DNA of 64,000 nt from Salinisphaera japonica YTM-1 (lineage in GTDB: Bacteria; Pseudomonadota; Gammaproteobacteria; Nevskiales; Salinisphaeraceae), in NCBI RefSeq assembly GCF_003788585.1, contig NZ_AYKG01000004.1:18675-82674 (forward strand), given 5' to 3'. Made by a program: the position numbers and the translations under genes. The notes beneath the pieces were generated by a model. That model was not told the DNA's origin and ran no database searches. It worked only from the letters and a program-made list of their open reading frames with translations. Of the stretch, positions 44,777-52,132 are shown in pieces; positions within the stretch are counted from its first letter, which is position 1; every line of letters begins with the position of its first letter.

Positions 44777-45109
44777 CTAGTCCTCTTTGGATTGTGCAGA
44801 AGGCGCGCTCAACGGCGCTGTCTGCTGTGAATAACGGGTTTGCGTGTTTGGTTCCTGTCGGGCCGTTGAATCATCAGTAGCTTTCGGTCGCATGCTCCAC
44901 ATCATCCAGCCCATCATGATCATGCAGGGCAGGATGAACAGCAGCGGCACGGCCCCGATGGCCACGACCCAGTTCCAGTTGAATACGAGCCCGATTACCG
45001 CGGCGACCAAGCCGCCCACGAGCACGCTGCGTGGCTCGAGCCAGCGCCGGGCCGGATGACCCGAGTCGGACGACGAAGTCGATGCTTCGGAATTGCAGCT
45101 TTTCACCAT
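44777..45109 (-). CDS. Small two-span membrane protein
   Basis: 110 residues from the ATG at 45109 (MVKSCNSEASTSSS), chosen because GAGGAAATCA precedes it. Two hydrophobic segments follow, SVLVGGLVAAVIGLVFNW and GAVPLLFILPCMIMMGWMMW, the second with a Cys and five Met that could contact copper. The tail is Gln/Ser-rich and polar. No family name is known to me. It lies between a DUF411 gene and the Met-rich periplasmic gene, so a role in copper handling is likely but inferred. Confidence 0.6.
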   Translation of the reverse strand: MVKSCNSEASTSSSDSGHPARRWLEPRSVLVGGLVAAVIGLVFNWNWVVAIGAVPLLFILPCMIMMGWMMWSMRPKATDDSTARQEPNTQTRYSQQTAPLSAPSAQSKED

Positions 45110-45140
45110 TGATTTCCTCGATGGTTGCCTGAAGACAGGC

Positions 45141-45581
45141 CTAATACGTCGTGTAAACGTCATCACTCAGCGTGTGAATCACGAAAGGTTCCTGCTTTTC
45201 GCCACCCATGCCGGGGGATCCCATCGGCATTCCGGGCAGCGAGATGCCACGGATATCGGGCTGTTCGTCCAGCAGTTTGTTGATTACTTGCGCCGGCACA
45301 TGGCCGACGACGACATAGTTGCCGACCATCATGGTGTGGCAGGAGGAGAGCTTGGCGGGCACGCCGTGCTGACGGTTGATGCCGGCCATATCGTTGGTGT
45401 CGAGCACTTCGACGTCGAAACCGTTTTCATTGAGGTAGTCGGCGTATTTCTCGCAGCACATACAGCCGGGGTTGTGATACAGGGCGGCCTGGATCGGCGC
45501 CGCGAAAGCGATGCCGGTAAAGGCCGAGGCAAACGCCAGGAGCGACCACATCGCTATGGCGCGAATTAGAATGTTCTTCAT
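45141..45581 (-). CDS. DUF411 periplasmic metal-binding protein
   Basis: 146 residues from the ATG at 45581; an upstream open frame reaches 45707 but lacks a ribosome binding site. Signal peptide (LLAFASAFTGIAFAAP), then the DUF411 motif HNPGCMCCEKYADYL, HGVPAKLSSCHTMMVGNYVV and GHVPAQVINKLL. DUF411 proteins occur in copper and other metal islands and have a thioredoxin-like plan with a CxCC site. Metal binding or thiol chemistry in the periplasm is likely; the exact role is not established. Confidence 0.9.
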   Translation of the reverse strand: MKNILIRAIAMWSLLAFASAFTGIAFAAPIQAALYHNPGCMCCEKYADYLNENGFDVEVLDTNDMAGINRQHGVPAKLSSCHTMMVGNYVVVGHVPAQVINKLLDEQPDIRGISLPGMPMGSPGMGGEKQEPFVIHTLSDDVYTTY

Positions 45582-45769
45582 CGGAATATGACTCCACGTG
45601 ACTTGAATCGATGTGTCCGGATTCATCCTCAGGGGCACGGTTTTCGCATTACCCGTATTTCGTCGGGTCACGACGATCGTGTGCTGCGGAGCGCTGCGGT
45701 CGGGCACAAATTGCCCGAGCGACCGCCAGGAAGAATCCGAGGAACGTGGCGCGTTAGGCGCCCGTCGGA

Positions 45770-46099
45770 TCAGGCGTGGAGGTCACGCGGAGGGAAGGGA
45801 TCGGGGCCATCCAGCAGCCGGCCGCGATGGGCGGACGGGGGAGGAAACAGCGCCGCGGGCGCCGGATGAAAAACCGGCATATCGGTACGGTTCATGCTGG
45901 CGACCATCGCGCAGGCGGCCACGGCACAGCTGGCGGTAGCCGATGCCGAATGCGGCTGATTCGACAACTCGTTCTGGCAAAGTGCGCAATCGTCCATCCG
46001 GGTCTCGGACTCCATGGACCATGCCATGACCGCGGGGCTCGCCAGTACGCTGCCGAGCATAACGATCATCACGAGCAATTGGGCAATGAACCGCTTCAT
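45770..46099 (-). CDS. Small exported Cys-containing protein heading an operon
   Basis: 109 residues: signal peptide (LLVMIVMLGSVLASPAVMA), then MDDCALCQNELSN, a CAVAACAMVASM segment, and a Pro-rich end DGPDPFPPRDLHA. The plan matches the small proteins at 39792-40157 and 58329-58676. Its ATG lies about 20 bases after a MerR-type promoter. It may be a periplasmic metal sensor/carrier or a leader protein; no family is certain. Confidence 0.6.
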   Translation of the reverse strand: MKRFIAQLLVMIVMLGSVLASPAVMAWSMESETRMDDCALCQNELSNQPHSASATASCAVAACAMVASMNRTDMPVFHPAPAALFPPPSAHRGRLLDGPDPFPPRDLHA

Positions 46100-46127
46100 A
46101 TAAAAACTATAGGGCTTGGATTTTATC

Positions 46128-46158
46128 TTTACAAGACTGAAGCCGGGTACGGAGTCGA
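46128..46158 (-). promoter_or_regulatory. Promoter with 19-bp spacer (MerR-activated type)
   Basis: Minus strand: -35 TCGACT (46153-46158), 19-base spacer, -10 TGTAAA (46128-46133). The spacer starts with CCGTAC, so with the -35 it forms the ACTCCGTAC half-site also seen at 58713-58737; the other half-site is poorly kept. It drives the gene starting at 46099. Confidence 0.5.
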
Positions 46159-46186
46159 GGTTTTTTATACACGATAGTAACTCGGT

Positions 46187-47791
46187 TTATGAACGAACGC
46201 GGTAGTAACGCATCATGCCGTTATCCTCGTGTTCCATGTTGTGGCAGTGATACAAATAAAGCCCCTCGAAGTCGGCGAAGGTCAACGCGACACGCACGCG
46301 TTCGCCCGGCAACACAAGCACCGTGTCGTGTAGCCCGGAATCGACCAGTCCGGCCGCCAGACCGCTCCAGCCCCGGCGGCCGCCGATTTGCTCTCGCCCG
46401 ACGACCGCGAACTGCAGCCCGTGCACGTGCATGGGATGCGGCATCATGGAGTCATTGACAAATTCCCAGACCTCGGTGTGTCCCAGGGGCACGATTTCGT
46501 GGTCGGCCACGGTGGCGCCTTCGAACCGGCGGCCGTTGATGGCGAAGCCGCGCATCATGACCATGCCCAACTTGAAGCGGCGCAACGGGGTGTCGCGCTC
46601 GACCGGTGGCGTCTGCAAATCCTCGGCGAGACGTTCAGGCAGTCGTTCCTTGCCGCGTTCGCGCCGTGTTACGCGCAAGGCGAGTAACGGGACGCGTGTG
46701 CCTGCGGGGAGGTCTGCGCCGCCCATCATGCCGCTACCCATCATTCCGCCGCCCATCATGTTGTCCATCATCCCGGCCTGGTAGCTGTCGCTGAGCAGGC
46801 GCAGTTCATCGCCGGGGTCGTTTGCGGATAAATCCACCCACAGATCGATGCGCTGGGCCGGCGCCAGGGCCACGAAGGGATATTGGCGCGGCGCCGCCAG
46901 CAGGCCACCGTCGGTGCCGAGCACAGTCATGGGCCGGCCGTCGCTCCAGGCCAGTTTGTAGATGCGCGAGTTGGAGCCATTGAGTATTCGTAGACGGTAC
47001 GGCCGGGTGGCGACTTCGCGTGCGCTATCCGGTTGTCCGTTGACCAGGATGCGGTCGCCGAGAAAGCCGCGCATGCGGGTCATCATGGTGCCCATGCCGC
47101 TGCCGATATAGGTCAACTCGTTGTCGCCGGCGAAGCGGCGGTCTTGCAGAACCAGGATCATTTCCTGATCCCCGGCCGGCAGCCCCAGGGCGCGCTCGGC
47201 CTCGTCCTCGATGACCAGCGGGCCGGCCAAACCCGCATAGCTTTGAAAGCCCACCCGGCCGCCGTCCGGTCCGTGCGGGTGCGGGTGGTACCAATACAGC
47301 CCGGCGCGGTCGCGCACATCGAAGGCTACGGTCATGGCTTCGTCGGGCTTGATCGGCAGCCGTGGCTGGCCGTCCACATCCGGCGGCACGTGCAGTCCGT
47401 GCCAATGCACGGTGGTGTCCTCCGGCAGGCTGTTCTCCAACCGGGCGTGGAAACGCTGGCCGCGGCGCAGCCGGATCAGCGGCCCGGTGTAGCTGTCGCC
47501 CACCGGGGTGATGGTATCCGCGGGGCCATTACGCAGTTCGGCCGTGTAGCGCCAGACTTCGCTTGGCGTGCCGGGCAAAATGGGCACGGTATCCGGACGC
47601 GCGCGCAGCCGAATGTCGACGTCGAAGGGGCCATTTTCGAGGCCGTAATGGCCCGCGCCTTCGCGTTTCGTACCCGCGGCCGCGTTGTCTTTACACGCCG
47701 TCAACAGAGCTGTGGGCGTCAAAGCGGTGATACCCGCAAGGCCGCCCACGCAACGCAATAGCATGCGGCGTCTGGGGTCGATAGTCGTCAT
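46187..47791 (-). CDS. Multicopper oxidase (CueO/CopA-like, second copy)
   Basis: 534 residues. Tat signal with PRRRMLLRCVGGLAG and a cysteine in LLTACKDN that could make it a lipoprotein. The copper-ligand motifs are VHWHGLHVPP, YWYHPHPHG, PHPMHVHGLQFAV and YLYHCHNMEHEDNGMM. A Met-rich loop (MMDNMMGGGMMGSGMMGG) sits before the third domain, as in cuprous oxidases. It oxidises Cu(I) in the periplasm. Its start touches the stop of the small Met-rich protein gene upstream. If it is a lipoprotein, the nearby lspA and lnt may serve it. Confidence 0.93.
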   Translation of the reverse strand: MTTIDPRRRMLLRCVGGLAGITALTPTALLTACKDNAAAGTKREGAGHYGLENGPFDVDIRLRARPDTVPILPGTPSEVWRYTAELRNGPADTITPVGDSYTGPLIRLRRGQRFHARLENSLPEDTTVHWHGLHVPPDVDGQPRLPIKPDEAMTVAFDVRDRAGLYWYHPHPHGPDGGRVGFQSYAGLAGPLVIEDEAERALGLPAGDQEMILVLQDRRFAGDNELTYIGSGMGTMMTRMRGFLGDRILVNGQPDSAREVATRPYRLRILNGSNSRIYKLAWSDGRPMTVLGTDGGLLAAPRQYPFVALAPAQRIDLWVDLSANDPGDELRLLSDSYQAGMMDNMMGGGMMGSGMMGGADLPAGTRVPLLALRVTRRERGKERLPERLAEDLQTPPVERDTPLRRFKLGMVMMRGFAINGRRFEGATVADHEIVPLGHTEVWEFVNDSMMPHPMHVHGLQFAVVGREQIGGRRGWSGLAAGLVDSGLHDTVLVLPGERVRVALTFADFEGLYLYHCHNMEHEDNGMMRYYRVRS

Positions 47792-48027
47792 CAGCTACGC
47801 AGGTATTTGATCAGCGCCACCACGGCGAGCACCAATACGCTCAACACGAGAAGTGCAAACAGCACCCACGCGGCCATCATCGGGCCACCCATCATGCCGC
47901 ATTGCATCATTGATCCGTTCATCAGACCGCCGTCGCCCATGCGGCCCGGGCCGGTCTGTCCCGCGGCAGGGGCGATCCCGATAATGGAGCCAAGCAGGCT
48001 CAACAGCAATGCTACGAATAGCTTCAT
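47791..48027 (-). CDS. Small Met-rich membrane protein, copy 1
   Basis: 78 residues from the ATG at 48027 (the frame is open to 48183 inside lspA). A signal-like N-terminus, then GPGRMGDGGLMNGSMMQCGM with clustered Met and one Cys, one membrane span (VLFALLVLSVLVLAVVAL) and a short KYLRS end. A paralogue at 51756-51995 shares the TGPGRMG start and the KYLRS end. The Met cluster probably faces the periplasm and may hand Cu(I) to the multicopper oxidase encoded next. Confidence 0.75.
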   Translation of the reverse strand: MKLFVALLLSLLGSIIGIAPAAGQTGPGRMGDGGLMNGSMMQCGMMGGPMMAAWVLFALLVLSVLVLAVVALIKYLRS

Positions 48028-48163
48028 GGTGTTTTCCATGCTTTTGGTCGGTAGAGATTCAGGTATCGAGCCGTACTTGTCATTCAAAATTACTCTAGCG
48101 TGCCCGGCCAGCGGTGGGGATTCGGGCAGCCCGAGCCGGGACTCAGCGATCGGGCCGATACGC

Positions 48164-48697
48164 TCACTCGCGGTATCTTGCATGTGCCCACATCAGTGAT
48201 GCAGCGCCGGTTGTGATCCAGACGTCGGCCAGGTTGAATGCCGGCCAGTGGTACTGTGCGAAATGGAAATCGAGAAAGTCCACGACGTAGCCGCGTAGCA
48301 GGCGATCCGTCAAGTTGCCCAGCGCACCGCCTAAAATCGCACTGAGCGCGATCCCTTGACCTTGCGAAGTCACCCCGCGCCACAGCCAGCGCAACAGAAA
48401 GGCCGATATGACAACGGCGACACCGATCAGGAATGCCCGTTGCCACCCACCCGCATCGGCCAGAAAGCTGAATGCGGCACCCGTATTATGTAGATGTGTC
48501 CAGCTAAAAAACTCTGTGACGGCTCTGCGCTCACCATAGTCAAGATAGGTGCTGGCCGCGTACTTGGCTGCTTGATCTACGAGCAGCAGCGCAAGAGACA
48601 ACCCCAGCCACCGCAGCTTGTCGGTCGGGCTAGCACTTTTCAGCGTGCCGCCTATCGACCCCGTAGACACGAGCTGTGACTCCTGTTCGCAGTGCAC
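48164..48697 (-). CDS. lspA: Lipoprotein signal peptidase II, accessory copy
   Basis: 177 residues, four membrane spans. The two catalytic aspartates are in GNLTDRLLRGYVVDFLDF and AFNLADVWI, and HNTGAAFSFL is conserved. It cleaves the signal peptide of lipidated prolipoproteins in the inner membrane. Extra lspA genes beside CDF or P-type metal exporters are known in lead/zinc/cadmium loci. Here it follows the CDF gene by 15 bases and belongs to that operon. Confidence 0.95.
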   Translation of the reverse strand: MHCEQESQLVSTGSIGGTLKSASPTDKLRWLGLSLALLLVDQAAKYAASTYLDYGERRAVTEFFSWTHLHNTGAAFSFLADAGGWQRAFLIGVAVVISAFLLRWLWRGVTSQGQGIALSAILGGALGNLTDRLLRGYVVDFLDFHFAQYHWPAFNLADVWITTGAASLMWAHARYRE

Positions 48698-48712
48698 GTA
48701 TATATCGCCACG

Positions 48713-49342
48713 TCAAAGGGCTCCCGTGGGCGACGATGCCTGAAGTTCGTCTCGCGTTTTGCGCGCGTCCTTCAGGATGCGGACACCGCCGCGTAGGACG
48801 ATGAAACCAACGACCAGACCGATAATGAGGTCGGGGTAACGCGTGTCGAAGTAGTAGACAAGCGCGCCGCCGACAATGACGCCAACATTGGCGATCACAT
48901 CGTTGGCCGAAAAGATCCAACTCGCGCGCATATGGACGCCGCCTTCCCGATGGCGGGCGATGATGAGCAAACACGTGATATTCGCGACAAGTGCCGCCAA
49001 GCCCATCGCTATCATGTAGGCGGGCTCGGGATCGCTGCCCATAACGGTCCGCCGGACCACTTCGCCCAAGGCGAACAAAGCGAGCAATATCTGCACAACG
49101 CCGCCAATGGAAGCCGCGCGCGCCTTGTGATGGACGGCGCGCCCCACCGCATACAGCCCGGCAGAATAAACCGCCGCATCGGCGAAGTTGTCGAGTGAAT
49201 CGGCGATCAGCGCGGTGGAGCCGCCCAGCAAACCAATCCCGAATTCAGCCAGAAACATGACGCCATTGATCGCCAGCAGCCAGTAGAGCGCCTTTTGTTG
49301 GGCCTGGTCTTCGGCCTCGAATTCACAGCCGCAATCGGCCAT
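48713..49342 (-). CDS. CDF-family metal exporter (CzcD-like)
   Basis: 209 residues with about five to six membrane segments, shorter than full CDF proteins because the cytoplasmic C-terminal domain is missing. The metal-site motifs are STALIADSLDNFADAAVY and SWIFSANDVIANVG. The N-terminus MADCGCEFEAEDQ has a CGC that could bind metal. Short MerR-linked CDF proteins with an lspA partner export Zn, Cd or Pb. Promoter and operator lie just upstream (49397-49427), inside the end of the lnt region. Confidence 0.9.
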   Translation of the reverse strand: MADCGCEFEAEDQAQQKALYWLLAINGVMFLAEFGIGLLGGSTALIADSLDNFADAAVYSAGLYAVGRAVHHKARAASIGGVVQILLALFALGEVVRRTVMGSDPEPAYMIAMGLAALVANITCLLIIARHREGGVHMRASWIFSANDVIANVGVIVGGALVYYFDTRYPDLIIGLVVGFIVLRGGVRILKDARKTRDELQASSPTGAL

Positions 49343-49396
49343 CGCGTGTTACCTCCACCGGCGCAATCGTGCACCGACTCTGTTGAACATATAGCG

Positions 49397-49427
49397 ACGA
49401 TAAAACCTCTAGCAACTAAAGGGTCAA
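49397..49427 (-). promoter_or_regulatory. MerR-type promoter of the CDF-lspA operon
   Basis: Minus strand: -35 TTGACC (49422-49427), 19-base spacer, -10 TATCGT (49397-49402). The spacer holds the dyad CTTTAG-TTG-CTAGAG, the same class as the operator in front of lnt and merR. It lies between the lnt stop (49432) and the CDF start (49342). Confidence 0.75.
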
Positions 49428-49431
49428 GCAG

Positions 49432-50970
49432 TCAGCGCGAAGAATCCCTTTGCCTTTTCCCTGCCCAAACGAGCATGCTCAGCGCGATCCCAATGAAAGC
49501 CAGTACCGGCTTGTCCCGCCAGCGGACGTAGGGCGTGGTCCCCGTGCGCGGTGTAACCTCTGCCGGCAAAACAGTCGACTCGAACTGTGGCGCGCGGGCC
49601 AGCGCTTGACCGTTGTGGTCGATCATGGCCGTGAGGCCGGTGTTGGTTGAACGTAAGAGCGGACGCCCAGTCTCAATGGCGCGCATTTGCGCAATTTGCA
49701 GATGTTGATGCGGCCCGAGGGAATCCCCGAACCAGGCGTCGTTACTCAGGTTGACCAACAACTGCGCGGCCGGGAGCAGGTCGGCGACTTCAGCGCCGAA
49801 CGCCACATCAAAGCAAATCAATGCACCGATGGGCACGCCGGAGGCATATAGCAGTCGCGGTCGCTGGCCTGCACTGAAGTCTTCTACCGGCGCGCCCAGG
49901 ATATTGAGCCATGGGCCGACGAGTCCGCGCAGTGGGACGTATTCACCGAAGGGCACCAGATGGCGCTTGTAATAGAACCGACGCGGACGAGCCAAACTGA
50001 CGGCGGCATTGTATGCCTGGCCTTGGTCGGTGCGCACGGGAATCCCGAGTATCAGGGTCGATCCGCGTGCGCCGAGGCGTGTTTGGAATCGGTCTAAATA
50101 TTCAGAGGCTTGACCGAACCACGCCGGCACGGCGGTTTCCGGCCAGACGATAAGGTCGGTTCCCGCGTAGGGTTGGGTAAGCGCTCGATAGCGCCTCAAG
50201 GTGAACGCGAGCGCCTCCGGCTTCCACTTCCTGTCTTGTTTCATATTCCCCTGCACAAGCGCGACGGACAGGGGTTTGGCGACCGGCTCGGTCCATTCAC
50301 GATCAAGCAGTGATGTGCCGAGCAATAGCGCCACCAGTGCGCCGCTTGTGATTGCCAGGCGCCACAAGCTGAAACGAAGCATCGTCCACGCCAGAGCACC
50401 TGCCATCACGGCCACAACAAAGCTCACGCCCAGCACGCCAAACACCGGTGCGATTGCGGCAAGCGGTGTGCCGATCTGGCTGTAACCTAGAAAAAGCCAA
50501 GGAAAGCCGGTCAGGAACCAGAGCCGGACCCATTCGCTCAATACCCATGCCGCCGGCAATCCAAGCCACAGTGCGAAACCACCCGTCCGCGAGCATAAGG
50601 TGCGCACGAGAAATATCGCTGACCACGGGAACAAGGCCAACAAGGCCACAAAGGCCGCAGTGAGGAACATGGCAAGCGCAGGCCCGCTGCCGTAGCGACT
50701 GATGCTGATAAACACCCAGGACACGCCTACGCCGAAGTAACCCAGGCCGAAGAAATAGCTCGTCCAGAGCGCTTGGCGTTTCGGTAGATGGGCGGCCAGT
50801 AGGAATAGAGCAGCCGGCGACAGCACGGCGAGCCAATACCAACCCAACGGCGCGAAAGCTAGCGGCAGAAGCGCGCCAGCAAGCAAAGCCACGCTATAGA
50901 CCGCGAGCAGGCCCGGGAATACTGTTATGTTGCGCGCCGGCACGCGGTTGATCAATGCTTGCTTGCACAC
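49432..50970 (-). CDS. lnt: Apolipoprotein N-acyltransferase, accessory copy
   Basis: 512 residues: about seven membrane spans, then a nitrilase-like periplasmic domain. The catalytic triad is visible: Glu in VWPETAVPAW, Lys in YYKRHLVPFGEYVP, Cys in ALICFDVAFG (Asp where Lnt usually has Glu next to Cys). It adds the third acyl chain to lipoproteins. Its position between a metal-responsive MerR gene and the CDF-lspA unit, with its own MerR-type promoter, marks it as an accessory rather than the housekeeping copy, though I cannot exclude that it is the only one. Confidence 0.92.
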   Translation of the reverse strand: MCKQALINRVPARNITVFPGLLAVYSVALLAGALLPLAFAPLGWYWLAVLSPAALFLLAAHLPKRQALWTSYFFGLGYFGVGVSWVFISISRYGSGPALAMFLTAAFVALLALFPWSAIFLVRTLCSRTGGFALWLGLPAAWVLSEWVRLWFLTGFPWLFLGYSQIGTPLAAIAPVFGVLGVSFVVAVMAGALAWTMLRFSLWRLAITSGALVALLLGTSLLDREWTEPVAKPLSVALVQGNMKQDRKWKPEALAFTLRRYRALTQPYAGTDLIVWPETAVPAWFGQASEYLDRFQTRLGARGSTLILGIPVRTDQGQAYNAAVSLARPRRFYYKRHLVPFGEYVPLRGLVGPWLNILGAPVEDFSAGQRPRLLYASGVPIGALICFDVAFGAEVADLLPAAQLLVNLSNDAWFGDSLGPHQHLQIAQMRAIETGRPLLRSTNTGLTAMIDHNGQALARAPQFESTVLPAEVTPRTGTTPYVRWRDKPVLAFIGIALSMLVWAGKRQRDSSR

Positions 50971-51014
50971 ACGATATTCCTACGCTTGAGTTGCCAGCGG
51001 GCGATAGGAGCGCC

Positions 51015-51045
51015 ACGATAAATCCTCGAGTTGCTAGAGCTTCAA
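51015..51045 (-). promoter_or_regulatory. MerR-type promoter of lnt, beside the merR start
   Basis: Minus strand: -35 TTGAAG (51040-51045), 19-base spacer, -10 TATCGT (51015-51020). The dyad CTCTAG-CAA-CTCGAG fills the spacer. The merR start codon on the plus strand is 14 bases beyond the -35, so a protein bound here could also limit merR. Confidence 0.75.
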
Positions 51046-51058
51046 GCACGAGGTATTC

Positions 51059-51466
51059 ATGACGCAATCCGATCTGCGTATTGGCGATCTCGCCCGACGC
51101 ACGGGCGTAGGCGTGGCCACGATCCGCTACTATGGCGATGTAGGTCTGCTACCGGAAGCGGGCCGCAGTGAGGGGGGTCAGCGCTATTACGACACATCTC
51201 ACCTTGAACGGCTCATATTCATCAAACGTTGCCGGGAACTGGGTTTCAGCCAAGACGATGTACGCACGCTCCTGACACATGCCGATCAGAGTGAGGCTTC
51301 CTGTGAAGACGTCGCTCGACTCGCAGAAAAGCATCTTGAAGCCGTGCGTGACAAGCTTGCGACCTTGCAAGCTTTGGAAAACTCACTGGACGATATGATC
51401 CATGCCTGCCATGGGGGGCGGATCGAAGATTGCCGCATCGTCAAGGCCCTGGCGAATAACCACTAG
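51059..51466 (+). CDS. MerR-family metal-responsive activator (PbrR/CadR-like)
   Basis: 135 residues. The N-terminal winged helix reads RIGDLARRTGVGVATIRYYG, then GQRYYDTSHLERLIFIKRCRELGF, followed by the dimerisation helix and a metal loop. The cysteine positions (SCEDVARL, then HACHGGRIEDCRIV) resemble the Pb/Cd/Zn-type members PbrR and CadR rather than CueR. It would untwist the 19-bp promoters with the CTCTAG-type dyad (lnt and CDF-lspA) when metal binds. It is divergent from lnt. Confidence 0.93.
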   Translation: MTQSDLRIGDLARRTGVGVATIRYYGDVGLLPEAGRSEGGQRYYDTSHLERLIFIKRCRELGFSQDDVRTLLTHADQSEASCEDVARLAEKHLEAVRDKLATLQALENSLDDMIHACHGGRIEDCRIVKALANNH

Positions 51467-51701
51467 CGTTGCCGATACGCTGCGGACAAGCGTCGCAGTT
51501 AGCGTACGATTTTTCCGTTTCGTGAGATGACCCCGTCAACGTCAAATGGGCTTTTCGCGCTGTCACGATGGTGCCAACATCTCTATCGTTATCAATCTCA
51601 GCTTCGTTTTTAACGCCGACGAGTAGGAATCCCGGCGACAATGCGCCGATACTCGTTACACTCGCCATCCACCGCCGACGGGTGTGGTCGCTCTCGTTCA
51701 T
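51441..51701 (-). pseudogene. Probable remnant of a second multicopper oxidase gene
   Basis: An 86-residue frame starting MNESDHTRRRWMASVTSI, then GALSPGFLLVG, which looks like a Tat signal peptide; after that the sequence has no recognisable domain and it runs into the end of merR. It lies just downstream of the Met-rich small protein at 51756-51995, in the same position that the intact oxidase (46187-47791) has behind its own small protein. I infer a duplicated pair whose oxidase has been deleted after the signal peptide. Confidence 0.4.
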
Positions 51702-51755
51702 GGCGAATATTGACGGGCCATCGACGATCGGTAGTTTCCGGCCCCCATGACCGGT

Positions 51756-51995
51756 CTAGCTGCGCAGATACTTGACGAGCGCCACGATGGCAAGCACCAG
51801 CACGACGAGGACAAGAAGCGCGAATAGCATGCAGGCGAACATCATCGGCCCGCCCATCATCATGCCGCCGTTCATCATTCCTCCGTCCATCATGCCGCCC
51901 TCGCCCATCCGGCCGGGCCCGGTTTGCTCCGCGGCGTTGGCGATGCCGGCGAACGGGGCGAAGAGAGTGAGGTAGATGCTTTCAAGTATTTTCAT
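51756..51995 (-). CDS. Small Met-rich membrane protein, copy 2
   Basis: 79 residues with GGAG before the ATG. Same plan as the protein at 47791-48027: signal-like start, TGPGRMGEGGMMDGGMMNGG with dense Met and Gly, one membrane span (CMLFALLVLVVLVLAIVAL) and the end VKYLRS. It may carry Cu(I) at the membrane. It follows cusA by 137 bases on the same strand and may belong to the cus operon. Confidence 0.75.
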   Translation of the reverse strand: MKILESIYLTLFAPFAGIANAAEQTGPGRMGEGGMMDGGMMNGGMMMGGPMMFACMLFALLVLVVLVLAIVALVKYLRS

Positions 51996-52132
51996 GGTCT
52001 TGCTCCTTAGCGTGGTTGAAACGAGGTCCTCGATTTGTGGAAGCTACGGATGCCGGGGGGCTGGCGCTGTGCCCAGGGTCTGTCCCCCGCCGTTCTATCC
52101 GGCACGCGAGTCTCTGTATTGATCGGCGGCGA

